Positions 46,547 to 58,220 of a stretch of DNA of 64,000 bases are shown piece after piece (position 1 is the stretch's first letter; the number at the start of each line of letters is the position of its first letter). Location of the stretch: the NCBI GenBank assembly GCA_027579435.1, contig JANBPK010000850.1:1-64000 (forward strand). Direction: 5' to 3'. A program made the position numbers and the translations under genes. Source of the stretch: Candolleomyces eurysporus. Taxonomy: Eukaryota > Basidiomycota > Agaricomycetes > Agaricales > Psathyrellaceae. The notes under the pieces are model-generated. The model saw nothing but the letters and a program-made list of their open reading frames with translations. It was not told where the DNA came from and searched no databases.

Positions 46547-49500
46547 ATGGCCGTCCAGTCCTCCCGTCTCCTCCACTGGGCTCGTGGGATAGGCCAGCGG
46601 TTTTTCTTCCAGTTTGGCCTGTGAGTACTTTCTGTCATCCATTCAAGCCGTCTTACCAATGACTGGTGACCGCCTGCAGTCACTGCGCGACACATCAAAT
46701 CCGTGTCATATTGATATCCTGTGTCGTTATCACCTCTCTCTTCTACCCAGCACTGTTTCTATATGCCTCTACTCGTCCTCAACTCTCCACCGTCCTCGGC
46801 GTCGTCACACCTCCCAACGCCTTCACTGCACATCATGCCCAGAAGGATCTCGTAAACCTATGGTCTGGCTACGACTCGTTGCGTACCCATGAAGATGCCG
46901 TCGCCCGTGCAAAGTGTGGTGTGGGTACTGCATTGAGGGTCGAACGCGTCTTCATACAGAGTCCGCTTGACGACGACGAGGCCGCACTCAATCATCGAAT
47001 TCTCTTCTCCACCCTGGAGCTTGAACGCCGTTTAGAAGCATCAATTCATACAGGCGATTCGCCCTGTCTCAAGCACTCCGATGGTACATGCTTTGTGCTG
47101 TCCCCTCTCGCGTTCTGGGACTACGATGAGGATGGTATCCTTGCGGACGACAACATTCTCGATACTCTCAGCACCTTCCACAACATTTCAATCGCTGGTA
47201 TCCCTGTCTCACCGCCAATGGTTCTGGCCGGTCGGGGGAGCTATGATCATCACGTCGCTGGATCCGATTTTGACTATGCCACGTTCCTTGCTTTGACCTA
47301 TTTCTTCCCAAATTCCGACTGCCTCGGTAACGCTGAGCATGCGAAATGGACTCAGTTGGTGCAGGATTCTGTTGCGTCCAACGCTATTGTAACCTTCCCA
47401 ACCCAAGAACCGCATCTAATCGCACTTGATGTAAGTCTATTCTATCTCGAGTCCGATCATTCCTTTTGATCTTCATTCCTCTTAGCTGAATCAGGAAACG
47501 CCAGAAGGGTGGTCTGCCATCTCGGCATTACTGTACTGCGCCTACGCAGCCTTCTTCGCCTACGTCGCTTGGTCTTTCCGGCGTATGAAGGCAGTTCACT
47601 CAAGGCTCGGTGTGACCTTCACGGCCTTGGTGGAAATTACTGTCAGTACCATCACATCACTGAGCGTGTGCTCCCTCGTTGGATTCCGTATCACGATGGT
47701 GCCTTCGTAAGTGTTGACTGTTTGTTCGTCTCTATCGGATGTTGATATGATGTGCATTCCAGGGAACTGTTGCCCATCGTTATTGTATTCGTTGGCGCAG
47801 AAAATATGTTTAGTCTGGTATGCAGTTCGCGGGCCTATGACTAATTCACTCTGACGTATGTCTGCAGGTCGACGCAGTGGGGAAAACATCTGTGACTTTA
47901 TCTGTCAAACAGCGCATCGCAGAGGGTTTGAGCAAGGCCGGAACCTCGAATACCCTCAAGGTCGTCGCATATAACACCATCCTTGGCATCATGGCGGTAT
48001 TTTCCGTTGGAGCGGTCCAGCAATTCTGTATCTTCGCTATCGTGGTCTTGGTTGCCCATTGGTCCCTTGCCCATTCATTCTTTATCGCGGTCTTGTCTAT
48101 TGACATGGCCCGATTGGAGGTAGGAGAACTGTCTTATCATTTTGATATCTCGCTCATCAATCGTGCTAGCTTGAAGAACTGTTGCGTTACGATGCTAGTT
48201 TGGCGCCTTCTGTCATAAAGCCAGCCGGGGAATCACCCAAGCAAAAACAGTCACGCTCAAGATGGCAGGCCTTTGTGGCGTCCGCCAAAAGCTTCTTCAA
48301 GGGACGCGCCGCTGCAAACATCAGCCTGTTAATGGTGAGTTTTCCCCATCTTGGTTTGTAATAGGTACGAACTTGACGGATGATTACAGCTTCTCGCAAT
48401 CACTGCCACTCTCTATTATGCAACTTACACCAACTCCGCGTCAAGCCAACACCCATCCATGAAGCCACTTGGTGCCGTGACGAGGACGAAGGGGAGACCA
48501 ACGAACCACCCTACCATTTACAAGACGGCAGCAGAGCAGATTTGGCACGTACTGAATCCCAGCCAGCGACCACTACTCCATATCCGATTTGAACCCCCAA
48601 CGATCCTCACTATCAACCCAGAGTTCACCGGCCATACCGCCTTCAAGGAGGGAAAAGCGTACCGAGCTCTCGTCTCCTCCCGGATGTTCCAATTCATCTC
48701 TTGGACCCTGAGGATCATGGTGCTTCCTATTGCAGTCACCACGAGTGCCCTCTACGGTCTCGTCCTCTATCTGCTGAAGGACACAGACCGGCTCGAAGCC
48801 CAGCACCATTCAGGAGAAGACCTGACTTCAGAAGAAGAGAAGTCGTTGGAGTCGCACGTCTCCTTCTCTACGTTGCCTCGTGCGATTGCAAGCGACGTCG
48901 AGTTCATCGCATCGAGCAAGGATGGCAAAGTTGTCGTTTCAATCGGTCTTCACAATGAAATCATCATCTGGAACGCTGAACAGAACGCCAATTTGTCGGT
49001 TGATGCCACAGACGTTCTGTTCAGCAATCCTGGTTCCTCTGATAACTCCCCAACACTCACCCATATCACGGTGGATGACACCGGGAATCTCATTGCTGTT
49101 GGGACAAGTACTGGCATGATTGCAGTCTGGGTATTGGTTGGAACCAAGATTACCGCACTTCCCGTCCTGGCCCTCGATGATGTCACCGCAGCGGTCACCG
49201 AACTTCATTTCGTCTCGCAAGCTCCTCCTAGCCCGTCCTCATCCGGGAAGCTCATCATCCCACCTCCGACATACCCCGTCATCATTGCAACCTACGAGAA
49301 TGGCGCAGCTGCCCGCTGGTCCATCGAACGCACCCCAACAGTGACCCGCTATACAACAAGTCGCAATGCATCTGTGATCAAGGCGTTTTTTATTGCACGT
49401 CATCCCAGACGACAGCGCTCTAATTGCCTTCTCACTGGACGACGGCAGCCTGGACCTCGTCGAAACGGGAGATTACGTCCCAATGATTCTCAACGACCAT

Positions 49501-50628
49501 TGCATGCAGCCAGGCACTGCCTTTGATGCTGTTTCCAGAGCTCATGCTTGCCGGACCGAGCTCATTGGTGGCAATCGCCTCGTCATAGTTGTCACGACGG
49601 AGCAGGGCACGGTGTCATTGTGGGACGGGTTGACTGGGGACTGTGTCTCTGTATTGGAGGAGCTCCAGGGCAGAGTCAGTCATCTCCGGATATCGCCTGT
49701 ATCCTCTGACGCTTGTCGGACGTGTGGCCAGCCGACTCCAGAATGCCTCTCCATCGCCTTCTCTGTTGACCCTGTCATCCGCATATTCAATTTATACACG
49801 AACAACCAAACGCGGATGTGTTCGTGTTCGAATAGCCAGATACGACATATCTCGGCGCGGGATGGGTCTGGGAGGCGGTCGCGGAGCAATAGTAATGCCA
49901 ATTCGCGGGCGGGGTCGCCGCTCATCCCCCGGGCGCGTCTTGCGACTGCTTTTGAAGCGTCGGACTTCCCGGTGTCGGGACATGGCGTCCATTCGAGGCG
50001 AGCCTCTGAAAAGGAGACTGGGAGGCGGTCGCTGGACCAACTCACAGTCCCATTCCCTTCAGACGAAGATGGGAGGAGTCAAAATGGGGCTCTTACGCCG
50101 CTCTCGACACAGTCGCTTTGGCAGAACGCTGTTGTCGTGCATATGCAGGATGTCACCTGCGATAGAGGGGGTTGGGATGTTGTGTCGTGCAAGTTTGTGG
50201 GGATCAGGAGGAAGCCGAGGTCGCAGGGCAAGTCGAGGGGAGGGACTGTCACCCCGGTGAACCTACTCAACCAGACGCATGGATTGACGACGGCTACGCT
50301 CGAGAGGTGGGAGCTTTGGATGTTCGACCCTGTGGGGGCAAGACTACGATGTTCCACGCTGTCGAGTTTGGCTATCAAGAATGTGGAGCCTGAAAAGCCG
50401 CCATTATCGTCTGCGTCCTCTTCCCCGCGATCCGCTCCCCCTTCATTATCCAAAACACCCCATCATCATCCTCATCTATCGTCTGCACCACCGCCTTGTC
50501 CTTCCACAGACTACATTGCACGGCTACCGTTTACTCGGGTGTCTCCGCTCTTGGTTTCGTCTTCTCATGCGCTCGCTGGTTTCGGGAATACTATCGGAGC
50601 CTTCAGTTTTTCGTCGTCGGATCTTTGA
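46547..50628 (+). CDS. SCP1: SCAP, SREBP cleavage-activating protein
   Basis: SCAP is the ER sterol sensor that escorts SREBP to its activating proteases. The N-terminus (MAVQSSRLLHWARGIGQRFF) is followed by a first membrane helix, VILISCVVITSLFYPALFLY. A long lumenal loop (CLKHSDGTCFVLSPLAFWDY) precedes the sterol-sensing domain: FTALVEITVSTITSLSVCSL, then WELLPIVIVFVGAENMFSLV, AVGKTSVTLSVKQRIAEGL and FFIAVLSIDMARLE. Further helices follow. The cytosolic half has WD40 repeats (DGKVVVSIGLHNEIIIWNAE; GNLIAVGTSTGMIAVWVL; GTVSLWDGLTGDCVSVLEEL). A one-base frameshift sits at the T6 run 49387-49392; reading five T's gives a continuous AFLLHVIPDDSALIAFS. I treat this as a probable sequence error. 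The stop is at 50626-50628. Confidence 0.88.
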
Positions 50629-51226
50629 GCTCTCTTACTTCTTTTCTGTCTGCAGCACTGTTTATCTCGCCTGCTTTCTTCTTCCCCTTCCTCTCCTTTC
50701 TCTCCCGTTTTTGACTCTCTCCCTCTGACTTTATCATCGTCATCACCACTGCTGAATTTGTGTACTGATATCATCCATCCATCCATCCAGCTTTCTTTTG
50801 ATTATTATTAGTTGTATAGATAGAGAAAGGGAATGGTTTGTCGTTGTGGAGAGAGAAGGTGCGTAGGGACACCACAGATGGTGTTCCTCGTGCTTTCGTG
50901 ACGACTTTCTCTTCGTCTTGTTGTGAGAGACTTTCCGTTGTACCCTTAGTATATATTATAGATGTTGTATCTAATGGGTGACTGTAGCTTTGGATCCAAA
51001 TTCAGCTATTTGATCATCCTACAAGTTGTCAATCGCTCTAAGGTCTATAGGACCCATTCCTTCAGGGTTCAATTTGCCTGCAAATATATAGGTACGTTCC
51101 ATCGCCAGTAGCCATCACAGAAACGATCTCTATTCCTGAGGAAATGGTGGCTAAATACTGCAGCGTAAGATAACTCTGGACTGCAAAGTACGAGATAAAA
51201 TACGAATGCTACGAGCTTCTCGACCT
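50629..51226. other. Convergent 3' flanks
   Basis: This lies between convergent SCAP and HAT1. There is a short (ATCC)n tract near 50772-50788 and AT-rich, UTR-like sequence. No gene is supported. Confidence 0.6.
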
Positions 51227-53091
51227 TCAAGATACGAGAGCCAGGATACGATGATAATCCTCTTTAACACTTTGGAATGTCTCTTCGAGCTTTTCGTGCC
51301 GCTCGTCCTTCTCCATCTGAGCAAGTACTTCCTGGAAACGAAAACACCAATTAGACCGACATTTGCATGGCCTGTGCGATCACTCACAAAGTTGAAACGG
51401 TAAAGCCGCTCTTTGACTTGGAGGCGGTAAGCCCTCATATTTCTTACGTCCGAGACGTCCATCTTGAAGAGGATGAGCATTTCTACCAGCCTCTGGAATT
51501 GTCGCTGAAAAAAAGAAGAAAATGGAAATTCGTCAGGTTAGTCAGGTAGAGAGTTGGTTAGGTCAAATTTCCAACGCACCCCGGCAATCTTCAAGTCCTT
51601 CCTCCACTTTTCCAACCATGTCTTATCGCTGGGGGGTACAATCTTTCCTTTTGCCCCTGCTTGAGCCTTTGCGGCCCCCCCCTCCCCTACCACTGCGCCC
51701 GGCTTTTCCTACCCCACCTACTCGACCTCCGCCGTAGGATACAGGTTCGCCAAAGGCTTCTTGCATGAATTGTTCGTGGTTGAGGAGCATGCTGAGGTCA
51801 TTTTTGTCGCGAAGGTCCTCGAATGCTTCTGCAGGGTCTTCAACGGTGAGTTCGGCGATATTGGGTTGGGCGAGAACGTATTGGTATATTGAGCGGTATA
51901 GTTCGGCTGAGAGGCACGCCGTGAGAGTCAGTTATAATTGTCAGGTTGAGGGAATGCTTACAGCCGTGACCTGCGCGCTGGTATGGAGGCAGGATGACGA
52001 ATTGACTAGGATGGTTTGGTCAGTCCCGTGAGGGACCTGTGCACATAGAAGGCAATGCGTACCTTAGTCGTAGACGAGTCTTTTCTGGGAAACAGTAGAA
52101 TGGGTATAGAGAGGAGTATCCGACGAAGTGGTAAGTTGCAATGTGAGGGGCTGTTCTCCGCTTTCGTTTTTCGAATCTAAGCAATTCTGAATTAGGGGAG
52201 ACTCGATAGAAGAGATTAGGGGGACTGACAAGACAACAAATTCCCATGTTGCTTCTTCTTCTTGAATGTAGGACCCTCCTTCGATGTAGAGGAGAATGAA
52301 GAGCTGCATCCGTCGGTGGTATTCACGGAAGCCTGGAGTGTCCCAAGTGGTCTGAACAATGATGAGTCCTCGAGATAATAGGGACAAAGAAAAGGGGGAG
52401 CGCACATGGTAGACTTCATACTCTACAACATCTTCGCTGCCTCCATCCAAAGCTTGGGCGTTGGCGTTGCCTTTGCCTTTGCCTTTGGCGGAAGGTGAGG
52501 GGCGCGTATATGAATAGATGAGTTGTCCGCTGGGGCGGAAGGAAGTGGCATCTTCCTCGACGCGTTGTAGAAAGTCGGCCTCGTCAGTATAGTAATCTGG
52601 GGATGAATAAACATGAGTGTCCGGGAGAAAGTGGCCGCAACGCACCTTCCGGAATGTATTCTGAAAGCGTTGCCTGAGCATCGTCGGTGGTAGACGCGGC
52701 CAACTTTTCTGCATAGCTAACCGAGAGGTAGTGTGCAAGGGAACCAGAGGCAAATCTCAACTGCACAGGTCCAGGGTCGGTTAAAGAACTTGTTAAACAG
52801 GTCTGGAAGACTGACATCAATAGCCAAGTCCTTGTATCCGTATATCGTTTCATCTTCCCCATAAATCTAGATGAATGGTGAACAAATATGCAAGTATATT
52901 GCTCCAGAGGTGACTCACAGGATAGGTAAAGGCAGGGTGAAAATTCTGGTATGATTCGTCTTCCGCGAGCACCTCCTTGTCCTCCTTCGCCCTAACTGGT
53001 ATCTTGTGAGTTGTAGGTCACAGTAGTCAGCAATTTGCGTACCCATAGAAAGGGTCAGGGCATCGTTTGAGTTTGCTGTCCAGTCTGTCAT
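51227..53091 (-). CDS. HAT1: Histone acetyltransferase type B catalytic subunit HAT1
   Basis: HAT1 acetylates newly made histone H4 at Lys5 and Lys12 before deposition. The product begins MTDWTANSNDALTLSM. The family block ESYQNFHPAFTYPIYGEDE plus IYGYKDLAIDVSFQT marks the N-terminal domain. YHTTWDTPGFREYHRRMQLF and YIEGGSYIQEEEATWEFVVL lead to the acetyl-CoA loop QFVILPPYQRAGHG, followed by LTVEDPAEAFEDLRDKNDL. The C-terminal helical region ends MEKDERHEKLEETFQSVKED. Two low-complexity inserts are unusual: KGKGKGNANAQA in the middle and a Gly-rich stretch (SYGGGRVGGVGKAGRSGGGR) after the catalytic core. Several short introns. The stop is at 51227-51229. Confidence 0.92.
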
Positions 53092-53612
53092 GGATGGCTT
53101 GTGTATGAGAACGAGGAGTCCGACTCGCATTGACCGTGGCACCGCGTTAGACGCGTTGTTTGCTTGCGTTTGTCAAAGGCACCCACGGCCCGCCATGTTC
53201 CGGGCTGCCCGCTCCTGGACCCGCCCGTCCCCGTCGACCCCAGCTCAGCCTGAGTGTCATCGCCGTGGCTCTGAGAGGACCTTGAAGCCTCAGAAAGCGC
53301 TTTACAGCGAGCAGCATTCCAGAAATCTAACTTTCCTTCCGGTTAATCGCTTACCCATAAAGACGGTTCGTAGCTCGTTCGTGGAAAGGAAAGTGTCGAA
53401 ACGGGTGACAGAAGGTTGAGGATCCGGCTTGCCGGTACCTTCCCTTTACTTTCCGGATCGCGCAAGATTTCCCCAGTGTTTGGAGTATATATACCTTCTC
53501 CACTTCCAACCTTTTGTTCTCTAACCCGACCGGCCGAAGCGACCATCCCAGTCAACACAACCTGCAAGGACCGGTCGACTATCTCTCATCCCCTTCACTC
53601 CAGATCTAGAAC
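53092..53612. promoter_or_regulatory. Divergent HAT1/CoA-transferase promoter, TATA at 53486-53493
   Basis: 521 bp separates the two ATGs. TATATATA at 53486-53493 lies about 120 nt upstream of the CoA-transferase ATG. The rest shows no coding signal that I trust. Confidence 0.5.
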
Positions 53613-55725
53613 ATGCTCCGTCTTCGACTTGCAAAGAGTCATCTAAGGGCCGTCGCTCCTTTGAGGCTGTCAGTCAGGTACTACAGCATCGCGGCGGACA
53701 GTCATGCCCCCAAGAAGTCCAAGGTTTGGGCATCAGCAGATGAAGCCATCAAGGACGTCAAGTCTGGGGACATATTGCTGTGTGGAGGTTCGTCATAAGT
53801 TGATTTCATATCACATCGAAATATATCTCATAGTCTTGGATAGGATTTGGACTTGCTGGGATTCCAGGTGCCGTGGCACGCTTTCTCCGTTGGGGTTTGT
53901 ACTGAACCCTCGGACCTTAGACACGTTGCTTGGAGCATTGGCAAAACGCAAGGATGTCACCAATTTGACCGGCGTTTCAAATAACGCTGGAAACTTTGAC
54001 TCTGGCTTGGGTACGTTGCTCGTTCTTGTGTGTTGGATCCTACTAATGGAACGGCACAGATAAATTGCTGAACACCAACCAGCTGTCGAAGATCATTGCT
54101 TCATACCCTGGAAGGTAATGAGCCAGCCAACTCGTCAAAGTATCTGCCTGATCCCTTTGAACTCTTTCAGCAACAAGAATTTCGAAAGTCGATTCCTCAG
54201 CGGACAAATAACTTTGGAACTTACACCCCAAGGAACCTTGGCCGAGCGACTTCGCGCTCATGCTGCAGGGATTCCAGCATTCTTTACACCCACTGGCGCA
54301 TCGACTGCGATCGAAGAAGGTGCCATCCCTCAGAGATACAACGACGGTGGAGCGAAGAACGGCATTGCTATCCAGGGTATCAAGAAAGAAGGCCGAGAGA
54401 TCGACGGTAGAAGGTACATTTTGGAGACCGCCCTCGCCGGTGATGTTGCCTTCATCCGAGCATGGAAAGCTGATGAAGCTGGCAATGTGGTATTCCGGTA
54501 AGTGGATCAAGTTCCCTTCACCCGGTCCCTCCGCTAAACCGGACTACAGCTACGCGTCAAATAACTTCAGCACGGCTATGGGAAAGAACGCAAAGCTCAC
54601 CATCGTTGAGGTAGGTGTGCCATATGCAATGACGTTAATGCCCACATTGATTCACTGGTATCTTCGTCGTGTACAGGCTGAGCAGATAGTGCCTATCGGA
54701 GAATTGTCTCCGAACGCCATCCACCTGCCTGGGATTTATGTTGACAGAATTGTCCCTGCAACTGTCGAGAAGCGGATTGAAATCTTCACCATGGCCAAGA
54801 GTGGTTCAGAAACAAAGACAGACTTATCACCTGAGAAGGCTCAAGCTCTCGCTCTCCGACAACGCATCGCCCGAAGAGCTGCGAAGGAAATCAAAGATGG
54901 ATTCTACGCAAACTTGGGTATCGGCATTCCAACCCTTATTCCCGAGTACCTCGAACCTGGGGTCAGTGTGTGGTGGCAGAGTGAGAACGGTATCTTGGGA
55001 ATGGGTCCTTATCCAACTGAAAAGCAGCTTGATCCGTAAGTGCAGTCCGAAGCTCGGAGAAGCAAGCTAACAATACAATATCGGTAGTGATATCATTAAC
55101 GCCGGGAAGGAGACTGTCACTCTCATTCCCGGTGCATCCGTCTTCGGTATGTACCCTTTACCGGACAGAAGCTTGTTTTCTAACGGCCGATTCTCCGAAA
55201 CAGATTCTAGCGAGTCATTTGCGATGATTCGTGGTGGGCATGTTGACGTTGCTGTCCTTGGTGTAAGACGTCTTCTTTCTTTGCATGTGGTCCATCCCAA
55301 TCTGACCATGTTATCAGGCGATGGAAGTATCGCAAGCTGGTGACATCGCCAACTTCATGATTCCGGGCAAACTTCTTAAGGGTAAGCATTCGGCCTGGAT
55401 TTTGAAGCGATACAGTCATTAAACTTCTTCAGGTATCGGCGGTGCGATGGATCTCGTGTCCAACCCGGACAAGACCAAGGTCATTGCAGTCCTTGAACAC
55501 TGTTCGAAGAAGGGACAGTCCAAGGTTCTCAAGACATGCACTCTGCCTCTGACGGGCGCAAAGTCAGTCAGCACTATTATCACGGAGCTTGCCGTGTTCG
55601 ACGTCGACAGGGCCAAGGGCGAGCTGGAACTTATTGACCTGGCAGAAGGCGTTACTGTGGATGAGGTTCGCGCCAAGACGGACGCTGATTTCAAGGTTAG
55701 AAGCCATCTGGGCACCTTTGCGTGA
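53613..55725 (+). CDS. Succinyl-CoA:3-ketoacid CoA-transferase (SCOT family), mitochondrial
   Basis: This class I CoA-transferase moves CoA from succinyl-CoA to short 3-keto or other carboxylic acids in mitochondria. The Arg/Ser-rich presequence [20 protein letters not shown] precedes the alpha domain: [20 protein letters not shown], the GFGLAGIP loop (across an intron), [16 protein letters not shown] and [20 protein letters not shown]. The beta domain has [20 protein letters not shown] and the catalytic glutamate in [13 protein letters not shown], then [20 protein letters not shown] and GIGGAMDLV. The end, [14 protein letters not shown], is at 55725. The last ~20 nt of coding sequence and the 3' flank are copied again at about 58066, part of the neighbouring tandem duplication. 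In some fungi this family also acts in acetate or propionyl-CoA metabolism. Confidence 0.94.
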
Positions 55726-55850
55726 GCCTCTGCTCGGTTTGTACTATAGATTGGCTACTGCCCTCATGAAAATTGGATGCGGATTACATTTTTGTGCTTA
55801 TTCTGGGGATTAGGTATCTAAATTACAAGTGCGGAATGTCCAGAAATCAA

Positions 55851-57392
55851 CTAACAAAAGTTTCGGTGTAAGGACACCCATTCGACCCCCTGTGATCCCC
55901 CCNGTCGTGACTATTCCTTTCTGGGTTGCCAGCGCGACATAGGCCGTGAATCGACCTACTCCAGCCTTCTCGTATACTCGGGGATCCTGTTTGATGAGCT
56001 CAAACGCAATCACACCCCAGAGCGGTTTTCGGATGCCATTTGCGGTGGAGAGGCGTAGGACCTTGACGAGGTTAGCGAACTCTGGTGGGACGACAGCTGC
56101 GGTCGACGTTGATGATGTCGCTTTGTTCGACGTCCACCCGGAAGCATTGGGGGAGTATTCTGGAGGATTTCCGTAAGGGTTATTACTCCAGGGCGAAGGA
56201 GCAGGGGCGGCTTGTGATGATGGCCAATCGCCCCATGTGGAAGCGGGTGCTCCCCCCCAGTCGAACGGATTATTACTGTCTCGCGGTTGGCTGCTCTGGG
56301 TCCTAGAGTCGAAAGGTGTGTACCAGACGGTAGCGGCAGGTTGAGGTTGAGGTTTTTGGAGGTTCTGTTTTTCTCCCTTGTCAGATGTTGTGGTGGGCTT
56401 TGAGTTAACGCTTGGGTTCTGAGGTACGTCTTCTGTCGCAGTAGCTGAAAGGAGGGTGCTGGGCCTTGGCGCGATTTCACTCCGGCTCAGTGAGGGGCTC
56501 TTCAAAGGCGCTTGAAGTGTTGACTGAGGTATGGGTTGTTGGTCTGTAGTAGAATCCATCTTAGCCTTTTGTTCTTTCTCTGCTTGCGCCCTCATTGAGG
56601 TAGCTTCGGCTATGGCACTGACCAGCTTCTCCCTACTATCCGAAGGTGACTCGGACTTGGTAGAGTCCGAAGTCGAATTGAGGTTCTCGGTTGTTCGGGA
56701 TGCTGAGCTGACTCTAGTTGAAGTTGAACGAGGGATGATGCCGTCCAAGACTTCAGTGTTCCAATCCAACCATAAATTGGCTTGGGAAGCTAAAGACGCA
56801 GAGTTGTTGCTATAGTCTTCTGGGCCACCACCGGGCCCTAGGACAACCACTCTGTAGTTTCGCATTCGTAGAATTGAGAGGAGATATGAGAAGCTTGGAT
56901 CTCCTGCGATGAGCATGATGATGCTGCCGTCACTCTCTGGATTGCTGTCGAATGCATGAGCCAGGATGTCGACTGAACGGGGATCGTGAAATCGATTAGC
57001 TTGTGGGTTACATTTCCAAGGGGTACCGACGTCGTATGAAGGAGGAAGCCGAATACTCACCAATTAGCATCTTATCAGCAATCTCTTTGGCACCAGGAGC
57101 ATCCGTCAACGACACCCCAGAGGATTGAAGTTCAGAGCGCAGAGTGAGCGCTCGCCCGTTGGTATGGTGATCAGAGATTGAAAGGTATGCCTTGAAGGAC
57201 TTGACTATCCCTAGGCGCAGGGCAAGTGTCCGAATTTGACTCGCGACTGTATATCCTGAAGCGTCTGTCGGGGCTGGACAGCTGCCTGCGAGCCGCGTTC
57301 AGGATGATTAGGGGCTAATGCATCCCTGGAACTAGTAGTAACCCACCAAAGTCCCAAAAGATATCCACGTCTCCACGAGGTTTGTGCGCCAT
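55851..57392 (-). CDS. NYN-domain / LOTUS-like winged-helix protein, copy 1
   Basis: NYN domains are PIN-like RNase folds found in MARF1/LabA-type RNA regulators. The N-terminus MAHKPRGDVDIFWDFG is split by an intron from SCPAPTDASGYTVASQIRTL, then ALRLGIVKSFKAYLSISDHH, LTLRSELQSSGVSLTDAPGA, KEIADKM, and after another intron VDILAHAFDSNPES and IAGDPSFSYLLSILRMRNYR. A low-complexity Ser/Pro/Gln middle follows. The C-terminal FANLVKVLRLSTANG...AFELIKQDPRVYEKAGV...YVALATQKGIVTTGG resembles an OST-HTH/LOTUS winged helix. Deleting the N at 55903 makes the ending match copy 2 and stop at 55851. Conserved NYN residues are changed (WDFGSC for WDxENC; GDPSF for GDRDF). ATG 57392 matches copies 2 and 3. 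Confidence 0.8.
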
Positions 57393-57502
57393 GGTCGAGT
57401 GGTAAACGGAGAACGTACGTGTGCGGCCAGGCTGCAGACAGCGAGAAACAAACTGTTGACCTCGTGGCCAACGTTCAAGTGTGGCGCACCCCGATCAAGC
57501 GA

Positions 57503-57530
57503 AGCGCCAGTGTCATGTGGACATAAGCGC
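57503..57530. promoter_or_regulatory. 28 bp element shared by all three NYN promoters (copy 1)
   Basis: AGCGCCAGTGTCATGTGG followed by ACATAAGCGC lies about 111 bp upstream of the NYN1 ATG. The same element recurs at 60245-60272 and 62074-62101. TGTCATGTGGACA inside it is an inverted repeat (TGTC/GACA) in copies 1 and 2. Confidence 0.55.
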
Positions 57531-57639
57531 CCGTTGTCGTCCCACAAATCTAACCAAAACTTGAACAGCAAACAACAGCGCAATAAATTGATGTCAACGT
57601 CCGTAGAATGCTACCAAGAAAACTACAGAACGGGATCAT

Positions 57640-57950
57640 TTAATATTACTATATCAACGAGACAAAAGAATTACGAAACCAGTATTGACACCCAGGAGCC
57701 AGCTGAACGCGTCCCGTGCATGAGCCCAGTTATCGACCGCGATTCTGATCGGAGGCCGAGCAGGTACAACTGCACCAACTACAGTATCACAACGATACAT
57801 TGGTGCCAAAATTTACCAAAAAGAGAGTGAGTGGAGAAATTCCGTGCCTAACGCGACAAAATACTGAAGAATTCTACATCGCTGTGTAGACACTGCTTCA
57901 CCGAGCGCCCCGACAGAAGAACTATAGTCCGCCCGTGAGGCGAAATAGTC
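57640..57950 (-). pseudogene. Gutted fourth NYN copy: 3' end fused to 5' flank
   Basis: 57640-57722 is collinear with 60380-60450, the sequence at and just beyond the NYN3 3' end; its minus strand still reads TGRVQLAPGCQY where NYN3 reads TGRIQLAPGYRY. From about 57735 to 57950 the sequence instead matches the NYN3 5' flank (about 62110-62450), for example ACATTGGTGCCAAAATTTAC and GTCCGCCCGTGAGGCGAAAT. The body of an NYN3-like gene is therefore missing between them. This is direct evidence of an ancestral fourth copy removed by internal deletion. Confidence 0.65.
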
Positions 57951-57960
57951 CTAGTTCCAG

Positions 57961-58061
57961 CAAATACGCCTCCAGGCCTCCAATACCGACTAACCGTATT
58001 ATCCAGCATCGTGCGCGTTTATTCGAGGCTTTCAAGAGCGTGCTGCACATGAAACTGCATC
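57961..58061 (-). pseudogene. ~100 bp relic of ABD1 (cap methyltransferase)
   Basis: This segment aligns along its length with 63121-63220 inside the real ABD1 gene; shared words include CTCCAGGCCTC, TTATCCAGCATC and GAAACTGCATC. Point differences and small indels break any reading. It lies where a partial second copy of ABD1 is expected if the block from the CoA-transferase end to ABD1 was tandemly duplicated. Confidence 0.75.
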
Positions 58062-58065
58062 CGAG

Positions 58066-58220
58066 AGCCATCTGGGCACCTTCAGGTGAGCCTCTGTTTG
58101 TTATCTGCCATAGATTAGCTACAGCCCTCATAAAAATTGAATGAAGATTTCATTCTTGCGCCCTGTTCTGGGGACTGGGTATCCAAATTACAGGCAAGTG
58201 CGGAATGTTCAGAGAATCAA
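58066..58220 (+). pseudogene. Copy of the CoA-transferase 3' end and flank
   Basis: AGCCATCTGGGCACCTT at 58066 repeats the last coding bases of the CoA-transferase (55702 onward), followed by matching flank (GTGAGCCTCTG, GATTAGCTACAGCCCTCAT). It abuts the ABD1 relic at 58061, marking the tandem-duplication junction, and runs into the 3' end of NYN copy 2. Confidence 0.75.
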
